Shown here: one piece after another, positions 42,437 to 51,484 of the stretch
Layout of the letters: each line of letters opens with the position of its first letter
Position numbering within the stretch: position 1 is the first letter of the stretch
DNA from: an uncultured Candidatus Saccharibacteria bacterium
GTDB taxonomy: Bacteria > Patescibacteriota > Saccharimonadia > Saccharimonadales > Saccharimonadaceae
Length of the DNA: 64,000 bases
Reading direction: 5' to 3'
Assembly (NCBI GenBank): GCA_947304155.1
Contig: CAMZAD010000001.1
Coordinates: 62,001-126,000, forward strand
Notes under the pieces: model-generated
Databases searched by the model: none
The model's input: only the letters and a program-made list of their open reading frames with translations
What the model was told of the DNA's origin: nothing
Program-made: the position numbers and the translations under genes

Positions 42437-43927
42437 ATGTCTAACGGAGAAAGTCTGTCGAATAATGAAGTAAGTGACGTCGATAAATGGGATTTACTCA
42501 TAGAGCAAGAATCCCAGCCAGAAGAGTTGCCTACTCCAGAGCAGAAGAAGTCTGAATTAACTTTTGAAAAAGTCTCGGAACTTTCTACTGATGAATATCT
42601 TGAGCTATGGCGCCATCTAAATCCTTTTTACGTTACACATGTTACTAGACAAGGTGTTCGTGACCATTCTGGAATGATTTATCATTCTGCTGGCCTTGGA
42701 GCTTTTTCAAGCGGCATGAAGGCAATGCTAAAAGATGGAAAGGTTTTGCGTACGAAAGCTGGAGCCAACTATGGTTTAATGCCGGGCTTCACGGAAGATG
42801 ACGTTGCACGCGCGCTTGACATAATGATTGGCCAAGAATCAGAATTGCTTACGGGCTTAGCTCCCGAAGAAGTGGTGGGTATGCTACCAACAAGTATGAC
42901 TTTTGCATCGACAGAGCCATGGTCGGATCAGCAGGCGGTTCATTTTGGTCAACTTACGGTTCTTGATGATTTTTACGGTGCAGAATCTGGAAATGAAACA
43001 TTTTGCATCTTCCCTACCGATGTAATTGCTTCGCAGTGTCAGTTTGGCGGGCATATACATAGTTTGACTACGGCACAGGTTCACACTGAACGTAAATGGA
43101 ACGATATGTTTGTTTGGCCGGAAGATGGCAAAATCCCGCTAGATGCTGGCTTCGTCTTTTTGCCAAATTCTCAGATGGTAGATAAAAAAACTGGTTCAAA
43201 GTATTTGCTCCAAGAGCAAGTTACGGAAACTGGCGAAGTGGTATTTATGCCAGCAAAAGATGAAGAAAGAATTAGTCGTTTTAAAGCATGGGTTGAAGGC
43301 CTTACAGAAGAATCTTCTGAAGTTGTAGCCATTAGACAACACGGTGATAACTCATTAATGAAGCAAAAATTACGTGAGATTGGGGTTCCTGAACATTGTA
43401 TTGATAGCTTAGCGAGTTTTGGAAGTGAATATACTATACTGATGTTTATTGAAAAACGACACTTTGGTAATGTGTGGGGGGAGCAAGCGGAAAGCATGAC
43501 TCCAGAAGAAAAAACAGATTATTCGGTTCGTGCACTTCTTGAAAGTAGAAATGCTGATTTGAAGGAGGCTGAAGACGTAATACCTGCTCGAGAATTTTGG
43601 GAGCATCATTTTGCCGAACATCCAGAAGAAAGGCCAAAGCATGTGGTTTATTATGACGGAGATCCGTCGGAGGCCGTTAGAGAATTTCTTATTGGACATG
43701 GTATTGCTGAGCAAGAAAGGCCTCATTTTAGTCGAGCTTATCTTAGTCCCGATAGTCAAAAAGAGATTACTGGACCTGGTGATTCATCTGAGCGCGATGG
43801 CGAAATGCTGGGGTTTGATGGTCATTATGTTAAAGTGCCTGAGGAAAACGAGCAGATGTGCTCGGAACACAAACGTTTTAATGAATTAGCTCTAAAGATT
43901 TTGCGCGAAAGACAAAATAAGCAATAA
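42437..43927 (+). CDS. Large soluble hypothetical protein (orphan)
   Basis: 496 residues, acidic, no transmembrane or signal sequence. Middle segments have well-formed secondary structure: FYVTHVTRQGVRDHSGMIYHSAG near residue 65-87 and QCQFGGHIHSLTTAQVH near 190-210. The His-containing FYVTHVTR resembles the first strand of ADP-ribosyltransferase-like folds (Y/L-x-H-x-T), a weak similarity. It has AAAGGAC upstream of the ATG and a leader, and is flanked by convergent or divergent genes, so it is monocistronic. Family not recognised. Confidence 0.75.
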   Translation: MSNGESLSNNEVSDVDKWDLLIEQESQPEELPTPEQKKSELTFEKVSELSTDEYLELWRHLNPFYVTHVTRQGVRDHSGMIYHSAGLGAFSSGMKAMLKDGKVLRTKAGANYGLMPGFTEDDVARALDIMIGQESELLTGLAPEEVVGMLPTSMTFASTEPWSDQQAVHFGQLTVLDDFYGAESGNETFCIFPTDVIASQCQFGGHIHSLTTAQVHTERKWNDMFVWPEDGKIPLDAGFVFLPNSQMVDKKTGSKYLLQEQVTETGEVVFMPAKDEERISRFKAWVEGLTEESSEVVAIRQHGDNSLMKQKLREIGVPEHCIDSLASFGSEYTILMFIEKRHFGNVWGEQAESMTPEEKTDYSVRALLESRNADLKEAEDVIPAREFWEHHFAEHPEERPKHVVYYDGDPSEAVREFLIGHGIAEQERPHFSRAYLSPDSQKEITGPGDSSERDGEMLGFDGHYVKVPEENEQMCSEHKRFNELALKILRERQNKQ

Positions 43928-43930
43928 AAT

Positions 43931-43978
43931 ACCAAACCAAAAAAATATAGCCCTACGGGGCATATTTTCTTGGTTTGG
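43931..43978. terminator. Two-level terminator abutting tRNA-Gln
   Basis: AAACCAA (43934-43940) / TTGGTTT (43970-43976) outer helix, with ATAT-A-GCCC / GGGC-ATAT inner hairpin and loop TACG. On the minus strand the outer arm begins in the CCA end of tRNA-Gln. Confidence 0.8.
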
Positions 43979-44050
43979 CTGGACCTGCAGGATTCGAACC
44001 TGCGAATGACGGGACCAAAACCCGTTGCCTTACCACTTGGCGAAGGTCCA
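43976..44050 (-). tRNA. tRNA-Gln (anticodon UUG)
   Basis: Acceptor TGGACCT/AGGTCCA, D arm with AAGTGGTAAGG, anticodon stem ACGGG/CCCGT with loop TTTTGGT (anticodon TTG), T arm GCAGG-TTCGAAT-CCTGC, discriminator G and encoded CCA. TAAAAT -10 box about 10 nt upstream of the 5' end. Confidence 0.96.
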
Positions 44051-44094
44051 ACGTGATTTTTATTTTACCATAAAAATCCGAATTTGACTAGTGT

Positions 44095-45543
44095 TTAGCT
44101 TTCGCTACTGAAAAAGTCTTTGAAGAAGGCCTGACAATCCGCTTCTTTTTTATAATCGAAGTTTGAAGCTGGAACCTCAAACGGTAAATCGGCGTAGAGT
44201 GGCTGATAAAGAGTGGCTTCTGGCAAAGCTGGCTGATTCTTATTAAACAAAGTATCAAGCACACCACGTTCTTCGGTTTTTGGAACGAGAACTGGCGCAA
44301 CTTTCATGCGGTGATGGTATGCGTAGCGGAGCTCGTCAAAAGAGCCGACACATTCAAATGGTTTCATTGAGCCTTCAATGCCGAGTAAGCCACGGAAGGT
44401 TTCGGTGAGACTTGGCTTTGCTAGTAAATCGGTGTCGCTAAAGAGTGCTTGGAGCGATTGTGGTGGTAAGAATGGGCAGAATAATAGGTAGCTGTTGGCG
44501 CATTTTGCACAGTTGCCACACCAGCTGAGTTGGCTGTTATTGGTAGCTTGTTTGTAGTTTGCTTGGTTACATGAGCTGAAGCTATAGCCATATCTCTGCC
44601 AGCATTTTTGAACGAATAATTCAGCAATACGAAGTTCGGTGTATTTGCGGATTGGCGAGCCGACATGAATGTCTTCAGAAATATAACGCTTAACATAGTC
44701 GGCAAATTGCAATTCTGCTTCCCAGGTCTTAGACCATTGGTGATTGATTGCCATATCACCAATATAGGCGGCAGGTTCGGCACCTTCTTGCCCGATAGCG
44801 GTAACGACGACGTTTTGGTTATTCAAAATAGCTTGGATTACGGCGAGCGCAGCGTTGATATATGTTACTGGAACATGGCCATTTAGGCCACCACTTTCTT
44901 TTAAGTGCTCAAGATCGATGCTGCGGGTTGCGACGCTAGCGTATTTGTGTAAATCTTGTTCAAATAGTTGGTCAATAACAGCAGGGTGCTCGTTATTTTG
45001 GCCAGCTGAAACATACCATGGTGTAAAATCTTTGCCTTGTTCGGCGAGCATGGTTGCGACGAGTAATGAATCTTTACCACCAGATTGAAGACAGAGGATG
45101 CCATCACCTTTATATGGCAATGCTGATTCGGCTGCAAAGCCGGCAGCTGGATAAAAATGCGCCAAATTGTTGCGGACTAGGCCGTTTTCAAATGCGAATT
45201 GTGAAAGGCCTTCTTGGAAGACATTGTTGAAGAATTCGGCTTGGAAAACATCGAGCTTTTTTGGAACATGGACAAAAGGAGTTGGGTGAGCTTTGTAGTA
45301 GCTTGTGCCAATCAACATGAATGCTAGGAACATTGCGTGGTCTAGAATCTTATTAAGATCTTTGTCATCCAAGGCATTAAAACGTTTGCCTTCGGCAGCT
45401 TTTGGATGTGGCGCAAAACGAATTTTTTCGGTAAAGATAATGTTGTCAATTCCCTGGTAAACAAAAACCCCAGTCAAACTTGGCTTATCAAAATAATAGC
45501 TTAAGAACTTAAAGATATATTCGTTTTGTGGTTTTTGGTCCAT
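44095..45543 (-). CDS. murL: UDP-MurNAc-L-Ala-L-Glu epimerase (MurL)
   Basis: 482 residues. The PP-loop-like motif LQSGGKDSLLVATML (~150-165) and the Cys cluster WCGNCAKCANSYLLFCPF (~345-362) match my recollection of the MurL family. MurL uses ATP to epimerise the terminal L-Glu of UDP-MurNAc-L-Ala-L-Glu to D-Glu. The gene lies directly after a MurD-type ligase (7-bp gap), the arrangement described for murD2-murL in Xanthomonas. This would supply D-Glu peptidoglycan without a glutamate racemase. The assignment rests on motif style plus context. Confidence 0.8.
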   Translation of the reverse strand: MDQKPQNEYIFKFLSYYFDKPSLTGVFVYQGIDNIIFTEKIRFAPHPKAAEGKRFNALDDKDLNKILDHAMFLAFMLIGTSYYKAHPTPFVHVPKKLDVFQAEFFNNVFQEGLSQFAFENGLVRNNLAHFYPAAGFAAESALPYKGDGILCLQSGGKDSLLVATMLAEQGKDFTPWYVSAGQNNEHPAVIDQLFEQDLHKYASVATRSIDLEHLKESGGLNGHVPVTYINAALAVIQAILNNQNVVVTAIGQEGAEPAAYIGDMAINHQWSKTWEAELQFADYVKRYISEDIHVGSPIRKYTELRIAELFVQKCWQRYGYSFSSCNQANYKQATNNSQLSWCGNCAKCANSYLLFCPFLPPQSLQALFSDTDLLAKPSLTETFRGLLGIEGSMKPFECVGSFDELRYAYHHRMKVAPVLVPKTEERGVLDTLFNKNQPALPEATLYQPLYADLPFEVPASNFDYKKEADCQAFFKDFFSSES

Positions 45544-45550
45544 ATAATCC

Positions 45551-46906
45551 TTATTTTAAGTTATTTACAATTTCTTGATATTGTCTTCCGCGGTCTTCGA
45601 AATTTTTAAACATATCGAAGCTTGCAGCGCCAGGACTCATGAGTACGATTGGTTTTTTGACTTCTTCGCCAGTTTTGGCGTGTTCGGTGCAAGGAATGCA
45701 GAGGTCAAAGTTTGACTCTTCGTCGCTGTAGATTTTTTCGGCAAGTTCTTTTGCGGCAAGTACAGCTTCTTCAAGTGTGTCTTTAATGATGTATTTTTCT
45801 GGGTCTTCCCCTTCGGCAAGCATAAATCTAGTTTCACCAATTAGGATGATTTTCTTGAGATTTTTAGCACTAAAGAAACGTTCTTTGATTGGTGCTAGGT
45901 CAAGGCCACGATTTTTCCCGCCGGCAATTAGAATTACAGGATTGTTTTCAAATGCAGCAATAGCAACGTCGGTAGCTGGAAAAGCTGATGAATAATTATC
46001 GTCATAGTATTTTACGCCGTTTAATTCGCGAACAAATTGAATGCGATGTGGAAGGCCTTGGAAATTTGTGACACCTTCTTTCATGGCTTCAAAAACGTTG
46101 TCGTCGTTTAGTAATGAATTAATGTCGGTTTTGAAATATGCGGCAATAGCAGCGATGGCAGCTTCAAGATTTTCCTTGTTGTGGTCGCCAGGAATTTGAA
46201 GGCAATTCAAGAGCTCTACGACGCGTTCGGTTTGGGCGATTGGGTAAACACTTTTTGTACCTTTTGATTCATTGCCAATTAAAACTGAAACTGGATTTTT
46301 TGAATAATAAACACAATAATCGTCTTCGGTTTGATGCAGAGCGATGTTGGTTTTTGCGAGAATATAATCATTTAAATCTTTGTGGCGATCGAGATGGTCT
46401 TCGCCAACGCGCAATACGACGGCTACGTTTGGAGATTTTTTGAGGTCCCAAAGTTGGAAGCTGCTCATTTCAAAAACTACAACGTCATCTTCGCTAATTT
46501 CATCAAGAACGCTGATGCTTGGCGTGCCAATGTTGCCAACGAGGTGGACTTTGCGTGAAGGCCAATCTGAATGGTCGATAATTTTTTGTAAGATAGTAGT
46601 AATAAGTGAACAAGTAGTTCCCTTGCCTTTAGTGCCGGTAACGCCAATTATTTTAGCTTTGCAATTATCAAAGAAATATTTGGTCATTGAAGTCCAATTT
46701 TCCGAGTTGCCACGGCATTCTTCATCCATGACGAATTGTGGATGGACGGATGGGCTACGGAAGACCATGTCATAGTCTTCAAGTTTAAAAGAAGGAATAT
46801 CGCTATCTTTAAAATTATCAAAAATCTGGACGTGGTGTCCTTTGTTTACGAAGTATTCTTTTACTGCGGTACCTTCAACGCCACCGCCGAGAACTGCGAT
46901 ATTCAT
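45551..46906 (-). CDS. murD: MurD-type UDP-N-acetylmuramoyl-L-alanine--glutamate ligase (probably MurD2, L-Glu)
   Basis: 451 residues. Three Mur-ligase domains: N-terminal UDP-binding (AVLGGGVEGTAVKEYF), ATP-binding with GVTGTKGKGTTCSL and a FEMSSFQL metal motif, and a C-terminal domain with YYDDNYSSAFPATDVAIAAF. The partner murL epimerase next to it suggests the ligase adds L-Glu (MurD2 activity) rather than D-Glu; sequence alone does not prove that. TATAAT (46913-46918) ends 6 nt before the ATG. Confidence 0.9.
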   Translation of the reverse strand: MNIAVLGGGVEGTAVKEYFVNKGHHVQIFDNFKDSDIPSFKLEDYDMVFRSPSVHPQFVMDEECRGNSENWTSMTKYFFDNCKAKIIGVTGTKGKGTTCSLITTILQKIIDHSDWPSRKVHLVGNIGTPSISVLDEISEDDVVVFEMSSFQLWDLKKSPNVAVVLRVGEDHLDRHKDLNDYILAKTNIALHQTEDDYCVYYSKNPVSVLIGNESKGTKSVYPIAQTERVVELLNCLQIPGDHNKENLEAAIAAIAAYFKTDINSLLNDDNVFEAMKEGVTNFQGLPHRIQFVRELNGVKYYDDNYSSAFPATDVAIAAFENNPVILIAGGKNRGLDLAPIKERFFSAKNLKKIILIGETRFMLAEGEDPEKYIIKDTLEEAVLAAKELAEKIYSDEESNFDLCIPCTEHAKTGEEVKKPIVLMSPGAASFDMFKNFEDRGRQYQEIVNNLK

Positions 46907-46930
46907 GAATCTATTATACCACTTATGGCG

Positions 46931-48202
46931 CTAGAATTTTAATCTATCTTCAAGTGAGTTGACGAGGGCTTTTTCGCATGAGCCGACTGCAACAAAGGCC
47001 TTAATGCCAGAACCGGCAAATTCGCGTGCAAGTTCAACAATAGTTGGTTTATCAATTTTTGAAATAATATTTGGAATGTTGTCGTAGTAATTATAAGTGT
47101 CGTTTGAGAAATAATTATACGAATAATAATCAACAATTTGGTTGACGGTTTGCGCGCCCATTTGGTAGCGACCAAGCAAATAAGTTTTTGCTGCTTCAAT
47201 TTCTTCGTCGGAAATTTCGCCATTTAAAACCTTGGTCATTTCGCGTTGAATGAGGTCAAATAAATCTTCGGCAGAATCTTCGTTAACTTCACCATCAAAA
47301 TCCCAGCTAGTGTAGTTGAGTGATAAGGAAGTGCTTGAGCCCATGCCATAAACAAGTCCGCGACGTCTAGCTTCGCCAAAGATTTTTGAACTCATAGTGC
47401 CACATAAAATGTGGTTTAGAGCGGTCATAGCATAAGTTTCTGGGATGCTAATGTAGCGAGGTGTGACTAATGAAAAACCGAAAGTAAGATTGTTGGCGTC
47501 TTTTCGTCGGATTAAGACGGCTTTTGAAGAGTGCAATTCATCTTTTGGCGGCTCAAAACGTTGTCCCTCTTTAAGCTCCCATTCTTCAAGATTTTTAATA
47601 ATCTCCTTTTTACGATGCTTAATTTTTCCAGCAATCACAAAACGCATATTTTTGGCGGTGTGAGTACGACGATAGTGTTCGCGTACGTCCTTTACTTCAA
47701 TGTTTGGTAAAGTATTGATGCGTTCACGCAAACTTGGCACATCTTCGCCGATTGCTTGTTGCAAGCGTGGCCAGAGTAAACGTGGATAATCGTTCATGTA
47801 GCCAGTTAATTCTGAGCGGACGTTTCCCTTCTCGCTTTTTAGTTCTTCTTCACTGAATTTTGGTGAAGTAATGGCGATACGTTTTAGGTTTAAAATTCTT
47901 TCCCATTCAAAATCAGCACATTCAGTTTCATAGCAAACTGAAAAATCTGAAGTCCAAGCATTGTGATAAGCGCCGTTTTTAGTGAAATCTGATTCATATT
48001 CTTGCTCGTCTTTATATTTTGAGTTAGCACCAAAACTAAGGTGCTCGACGACGTGAGCAATTTCTGCGACTTCTGGGCTTTTAGCATAGCGCATACCACC
48101 ACGGAAGTGAACTCTTGTGCACATAACGGACGCAGCTGGGATGTCAATCAAAAGTCCCTTTGCGCCGTTTTTCAGCTCAATCTCTTCAATGCTATGTTTC
48201 AT
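46931..48202 (-). CDS. M16 family zinc metallopeptidase
   Basis: 423 residues. The inverted zinc motif HVVEH (~residue 47-51) and the distal metal-binding Glu in EELKSEKGNVRSEL are present, so it looks catalytically competent. There are two M16 half-domains; the length fits a single-chain bacterial M16B subunit. It may degrade peptides or process small substrates. It starts 9 nt after the secA stop, so it is probably co-transcribed with secA. Confidence 0.9.
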   Translation of the reverse strand: MKHSIEEIELKNGAKGLLIDIPAASVMCTRVHFRGGMRYAKSPEVAEIAHVVEHLSFGANSKYKDEQEYESDFTKNGAYHNAWTSDFSVCYETECADFEWERILNLKRIAITSPKFSEEELKSEKGNVRSELTGYMNDYPRLLWPRLQQAIGEDVPSLRERINTLPNIEVKDVREHYRRTHTAKNMRFVIAGKIKHRKKEIIKNLEEWELKEGQRFEPPKDELHSSKAVLIRRKDANNLTFGFSLVTPRYISIPETYAMTALNHILCGTMSSKIFGEARRRGLVYGMGSSTSLSLNYTSWDFDGEVNEDSAEDLFDLIQREMTKVLNGEISDEEIEAAKTYLLGRYQMGAQTVNQIVDYYSYNYFSNDTYNYYDNIPNIISKIDKPTIVELAREFAGSGIKAFVAVGSCEKALVNSLEDRLKF

Positions 48203-48211
48203 AAAATGGAT

Positions 48212-51016
48212 TTAGCGGCGGCCTTTTTTCTTATTTTGGCGCTGTTTTTTCTTAGATTTTCTAGCTGCATTGCGCTTAGCGTTGGCAGTTTTATTCTTGC
48301 TGGTTTTGGTACTAGATTTAAATTCATCATCAATATTTTCGACGCCACTAGAAATTTCATTAACACCTTTTTCGGTTGAACCTTCAGCCATCTTGGTGAG
48401 TTCTGATTCATATTCTTCACCATCGGTGAGGTCTGCTTGATTTGCTTCGCGGATATTAAGGCTAAGGAGAAGCTTCAAGACCTCTTCACGGAGATTCTTT
48501 TGAAGGTTATCAAAGAGTTTTTGCGAATCTGAGCGATATTCAACTAATGGGTCACGTTGACCGTATGAACGCCAGTGGATACCTTCGCGAAGGTGTTGCA
48601 TGTTCTCAAGGTGTTGCATCCAGAGTGCATCAAGAACTTTGAGATAAACTTCACGTTCAACTTTACGCATGATATCTGAGCCGAACTCAGCTTCTTTCAT
48701 GGCATAGGCTTCTTTGATTGCAGTGAGAGCGAGCTTTGCGCGATCTTTTTCTTTGCGCATCTTGCCGATTTCAGAAATCAAATCTTCATCAAAGTCGAAG
48801 ACTGACTTAAATTCTTTAACGAAGTTCTTGTTGACGCGTGAGCTAAAGATGGTTAAATCGTTAGCACAGTCTTTCATGAGACGTTGAATTTCAGAGAAGA
48901 TGTCTTCGCCTTCAAGAATCTTGCGGCGCATGAGATAAACGACGCGGCGATGGCGGTTAATGACGTTATCATATTGGACCACGTTTTTGCGGGAGTCGAA
49001 GTTGAAGCCTTCAATACGTTTCTGAGCGGCTTCAAGCGTCTTTGTGACTGAGCGATTTTGAATTGGAGTGGTTTCATCAACGCCAAGACGTTGCATCAAG
49101 AATGCAATACGGTCGCCTTGGAAAATGCGCATAAGGTCATCTTCACAAGAGACGAAGAATTGGGTAACACCTGGATCACCTTGACGGCCACCACGACCAC
49201 GGAGCTGGTTATCAACGCGGCGTGAATCGTGACGTTCAGAGCCAATTACGACGAGACCGCCGAGCTGTTTGACGCCCTTGCCGAGCTTAATATCGGTACC
49301 ACGACCAGCCATGTTAGTAGCGAGTGTAATAGCACCTTTTTCACCAGCTTTAGCGACGATTGCAGCCTCACGTTCGTTGTTTTTAGCGTTCAAAATTTCA
49401 TATGGAAGACCAGCTTTGTCGAGGTAAGAAGCAATTTTTTCGTTTTTAACGATTGAAGCTGAACCAATCAAAACTGGTTGGCCTTTTTCGTGATATTTCT
49501 TAACCTCCTCAACGATTGCACGGAGCTTGCCGTCTTCAGTGCGGAAGATAAGGTCGTCTTTATCGACACGAGCGATTGGGCGGTTAGGTGGAATTTGAAT
49601 TACATCGAGTGAGTAGATTTGCTGGAACTCTTCAGCTTCGGTGAATGCGGTACCGGTCATACCAGAAAGTTTCTTGTAAAGACGGAAGAAGTTCTGGAAT
49701 GAAATAGTTGCGAGAGTCATTGACTCTTCTTTAACAGTAACACCTTCTTTTGCTTCGATAGCTTGGTGGAGACCTTCGTTGTAGCGACGGCCATGCATGA
49801 GACGACCAGTGTGTTCATCAACGATGATAACTTCGCCAGAATTTGTCACGACATAGTCTTTATCGCGTTTAAAGACGACTTCAGCGCGAAGGGCTTGGTC
49901 AAGATGATAAATTAAACGGGTGTTTTCTGCGGAATAAAGATTGTCTACGCCAAGGATGGCCTGGACTTTGTTAATACCGGCATCAGTCAAAGTGACGGAG
50001 CGGCGTTTTTCATCCAAAACATAGTCGTTAGAGTCGAGTTTTGAAACGATTTTTGCGAATTGGTAGTAAGAATCTGGGTTATCTTCAGCTGGAGCAGAAA
50101 TGATAAGTGGAGTACGAGCTTCATCAATCAAGATTGAGTCGACCTCATCTACGATAGCGAAGTTAAGTTCGCGTTGACGGAGGTATTTAACTTCGTTTAC
50201 CATGTTGTCGCGGAGGTAGTCGAAACCGAATTCGTTGTTAGTACCATAAGTAACATCGGCAGCGTAAGCTTCCTTACGAGTACATGGTTTCAAATGACGG
50301 AAGCGCTCATCTTCGTGTTCTTCGTTAATGTAATTTTTATCATAGATAAAGCTTGCTTCAGCGATAATGACACCGACTGTCATGCCGAGGAAGTCGAAAA
50401 CTGGACCGTTCCAGCCGGCATCACGTTGTGCGAGGTAATCGTTTACGGTGACGACATGCACACCTTTGCCAGTTAAAGCATTGAGATATGATGGCAAAAG
50501 TGCAACCAAAGTTTTACCTTCACCAGTCTTCATTTCGGCAACGTTGCCTTCGTGAAGCGCAATACCACCAATCAACTGAACGTCGAAGTGGCGCATTTTA
50601 AGGATACGATTAGTGGCTTCGCGAACGATTGCGAATGCATCAGCAAGAACCTGATCTAGAACTTTGTCGCTAGATTTGACTTTGAGATTTTTCTTTGGAA
50701 CTTTAGATTTTTTACCTGATTTTTTAGACTTGACGCTTTCAGCGACAGTTTTATTGGTCTCGATTTTGGTGAGTTTTGTGATTTTCTTACGGAGAACCTC
50801 AGTTTGAGCTGCGAGTTCCTTGTTGGTCATTTTTTGATACTTAGGCTCGAGCTTGTTGATTTCTGCTACTTTTTTAGCGTAGCGCACCAAAGTTTTCTTT
50901 TGGGCATCGCCAAAAATACCTTGAAGAATCTTTGTCATCAAAGTTTTATCAGCAAGTTTATCAGTTGGTTTTTTCTCTTTTTTAGCCTTAATAGGCTTTA
51001 CTTTTTCTTTCGACAT
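48212..51016 (-). CDS. secA: Preprotein translocase ATPase SecA
   Basis: 934 residues from the ATG at 51016 (GGAGG 11 nt upstream; TTG at 51034 rejected). Walker A MKTGEGKT, DEAD-like VDEVDSILIDEARTPL, and the helicase domain with MAGRGTDIKL. Compared with typical SecA there is a ~40-residue Lys-rich insertion (~80-115: VKSKKSGKKSKVPKK) in the first nucleotide-binding domain. The C-terminus is a basic KKKQRQNKKKGRR tail without the CxCx8CH zinc site. It drives Sec-dependent export of the signal-peptide proteins seen here. Confidence 0.96.
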   Translation of the reverse strand: MSKEKVKPIKAKKEKKPTDKLADKTLMTKILQGIFGDAQKKTLVRYAKKVAEINKLEPKYQKMTNKELAAQTEVLRKKITKLTKIETNKTVAESVKSKKSGKKSKVPKKNLKVKSSDKVLDQVLADAFAIVREATNRILKMRHFDVQLIGGIALHEGNVAEMKTGEGKTLVALLPSYLNALTGKGVHVVTVNDYLAQRDAGWNGPVFDFLGMTVGVIIAEASFIYDKNYINEEHEDERFRHLKPCTRKEAYAADVTYGTNNEFGFDYLRDNMVNEVKYLRQRELNFAIVDEVDSILIDEARTPLIISAPAEDNPDSYYQFAKIVSKLDSNDYVLDEKRRSVTLTDAGINKVQAILGVDNLYSAENTRLIYHLDQALRAEVVFKRDKDYVVTNSGEVIIVDEHTGRLMHGRRYNEGLHQAIEAKEGVTVKEESMTLATISFQNFFRLYKKLSGMTGTAFTEAEEFQQIYSLDVIQIPPNRPIARVDKDDLIFRTEDGKLRAIVEEVKKYHEKGQPVLIGSASIVKNEKIASYLDKAGLPYEILNAKNNEREAAIVAKAGEKGAITLATNMAGRGTDIKLGKGVKQLGGLVVIGSERHDSRRVDNQLRGRGGRQGDPGVTQFFVSCEDDLMRIFQGDRIAFLMQRLGVDETTPIQNRSVTKTLEAAQKRIEGFNFDSRKNVVQYDNVINRHRRVVYLMRRKILEGEDIFSEIQRLMKDCANDLTIFSSRVNKNFVKEFKSVFDFDEDLISEIGKMRKEKDRAKLALTAIKEAYAMKEAEFGSDIMRKVEREVYLKVLDALWMQHLENMQHLREGIHWRSYGQRDPLVEYRSDSQKLFDNLQKNLREEVLKLLLSLNIREANQADLTDGEEYESELTKMAEGSTEKGVNEISSGVENIDDEFKSSTKTSKNKTANAKRNAARKSKKKQRQNKKKGRR

Positions 51017-51092
51017 CTCAGTCAAAACCTCCAAAATCAGGTAATATTATTCTTATTCTATCACGGTCCACTCTTAAAATAAAGAGAGAAAA

Positions 51093-51452
51093 CTATTTGT
51101 TATGCTTTAAGAAGCCGAATGGGCTCTTGCGAAGATGTGGGTTTGACTCAATCTTGAAACGACGGATTTGGCCGGTCAATTTTGCTTCAATAATATCAAC
51201 GCCAGCGAAGATATTTGAACATTCGTCCTTAGCAGAAATTACTTTACCACCAGGAATTTCCATGTTGATAGAAATTTCATATTTGTTGCCATGAGTACGG
51301 TTTACTTCGGTCACAACGATTTTTGCAACAACATCTTTTTTGTTGCCGCGTGGAAGGTAGCGGTCAAGTTTGCCAATGCGCTTGATTGCATATTTCTTGA
51401 AATCTTCTTCGATTTTATAATTACTGCCGCTAATATCAATTTTTTCAATCAT
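51093..51452 (-). CDS. hpf: Ribosome hibernation-promoting factor (HPF/RaiA family, short form)
   Basis: 119 residues. Beta-alpha fold with EDFKKYAIKRIGKLDRYLP, the conserved DECSNIFAGVDIIEAKLTGQIRRFK helix and a basic tail. It binds the decoding centre of idle 30S subunits. The C-terminal dimerisation domain of long HPF is absent. It has its own TATAAT and AAGGAGC site in the 33-bp gap after serS, so it can be expressed separately. Confidence 0.92.
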   Translation of the reverse strand: MIEKIDISGSNYKIEEDFKKYAIKRIGKLDRYLPRGNKKDVVAKIVVTEVNRTHGNKYEISINMEIPGGKVISAKDECSNIFAGVDIIEAKLTGQIRRFKIESNPHLRKSPFGFLKHNK

Positions 51453-51484
51453 ATTGCTCCTTTTTTCTATTATAACATGAGTGA

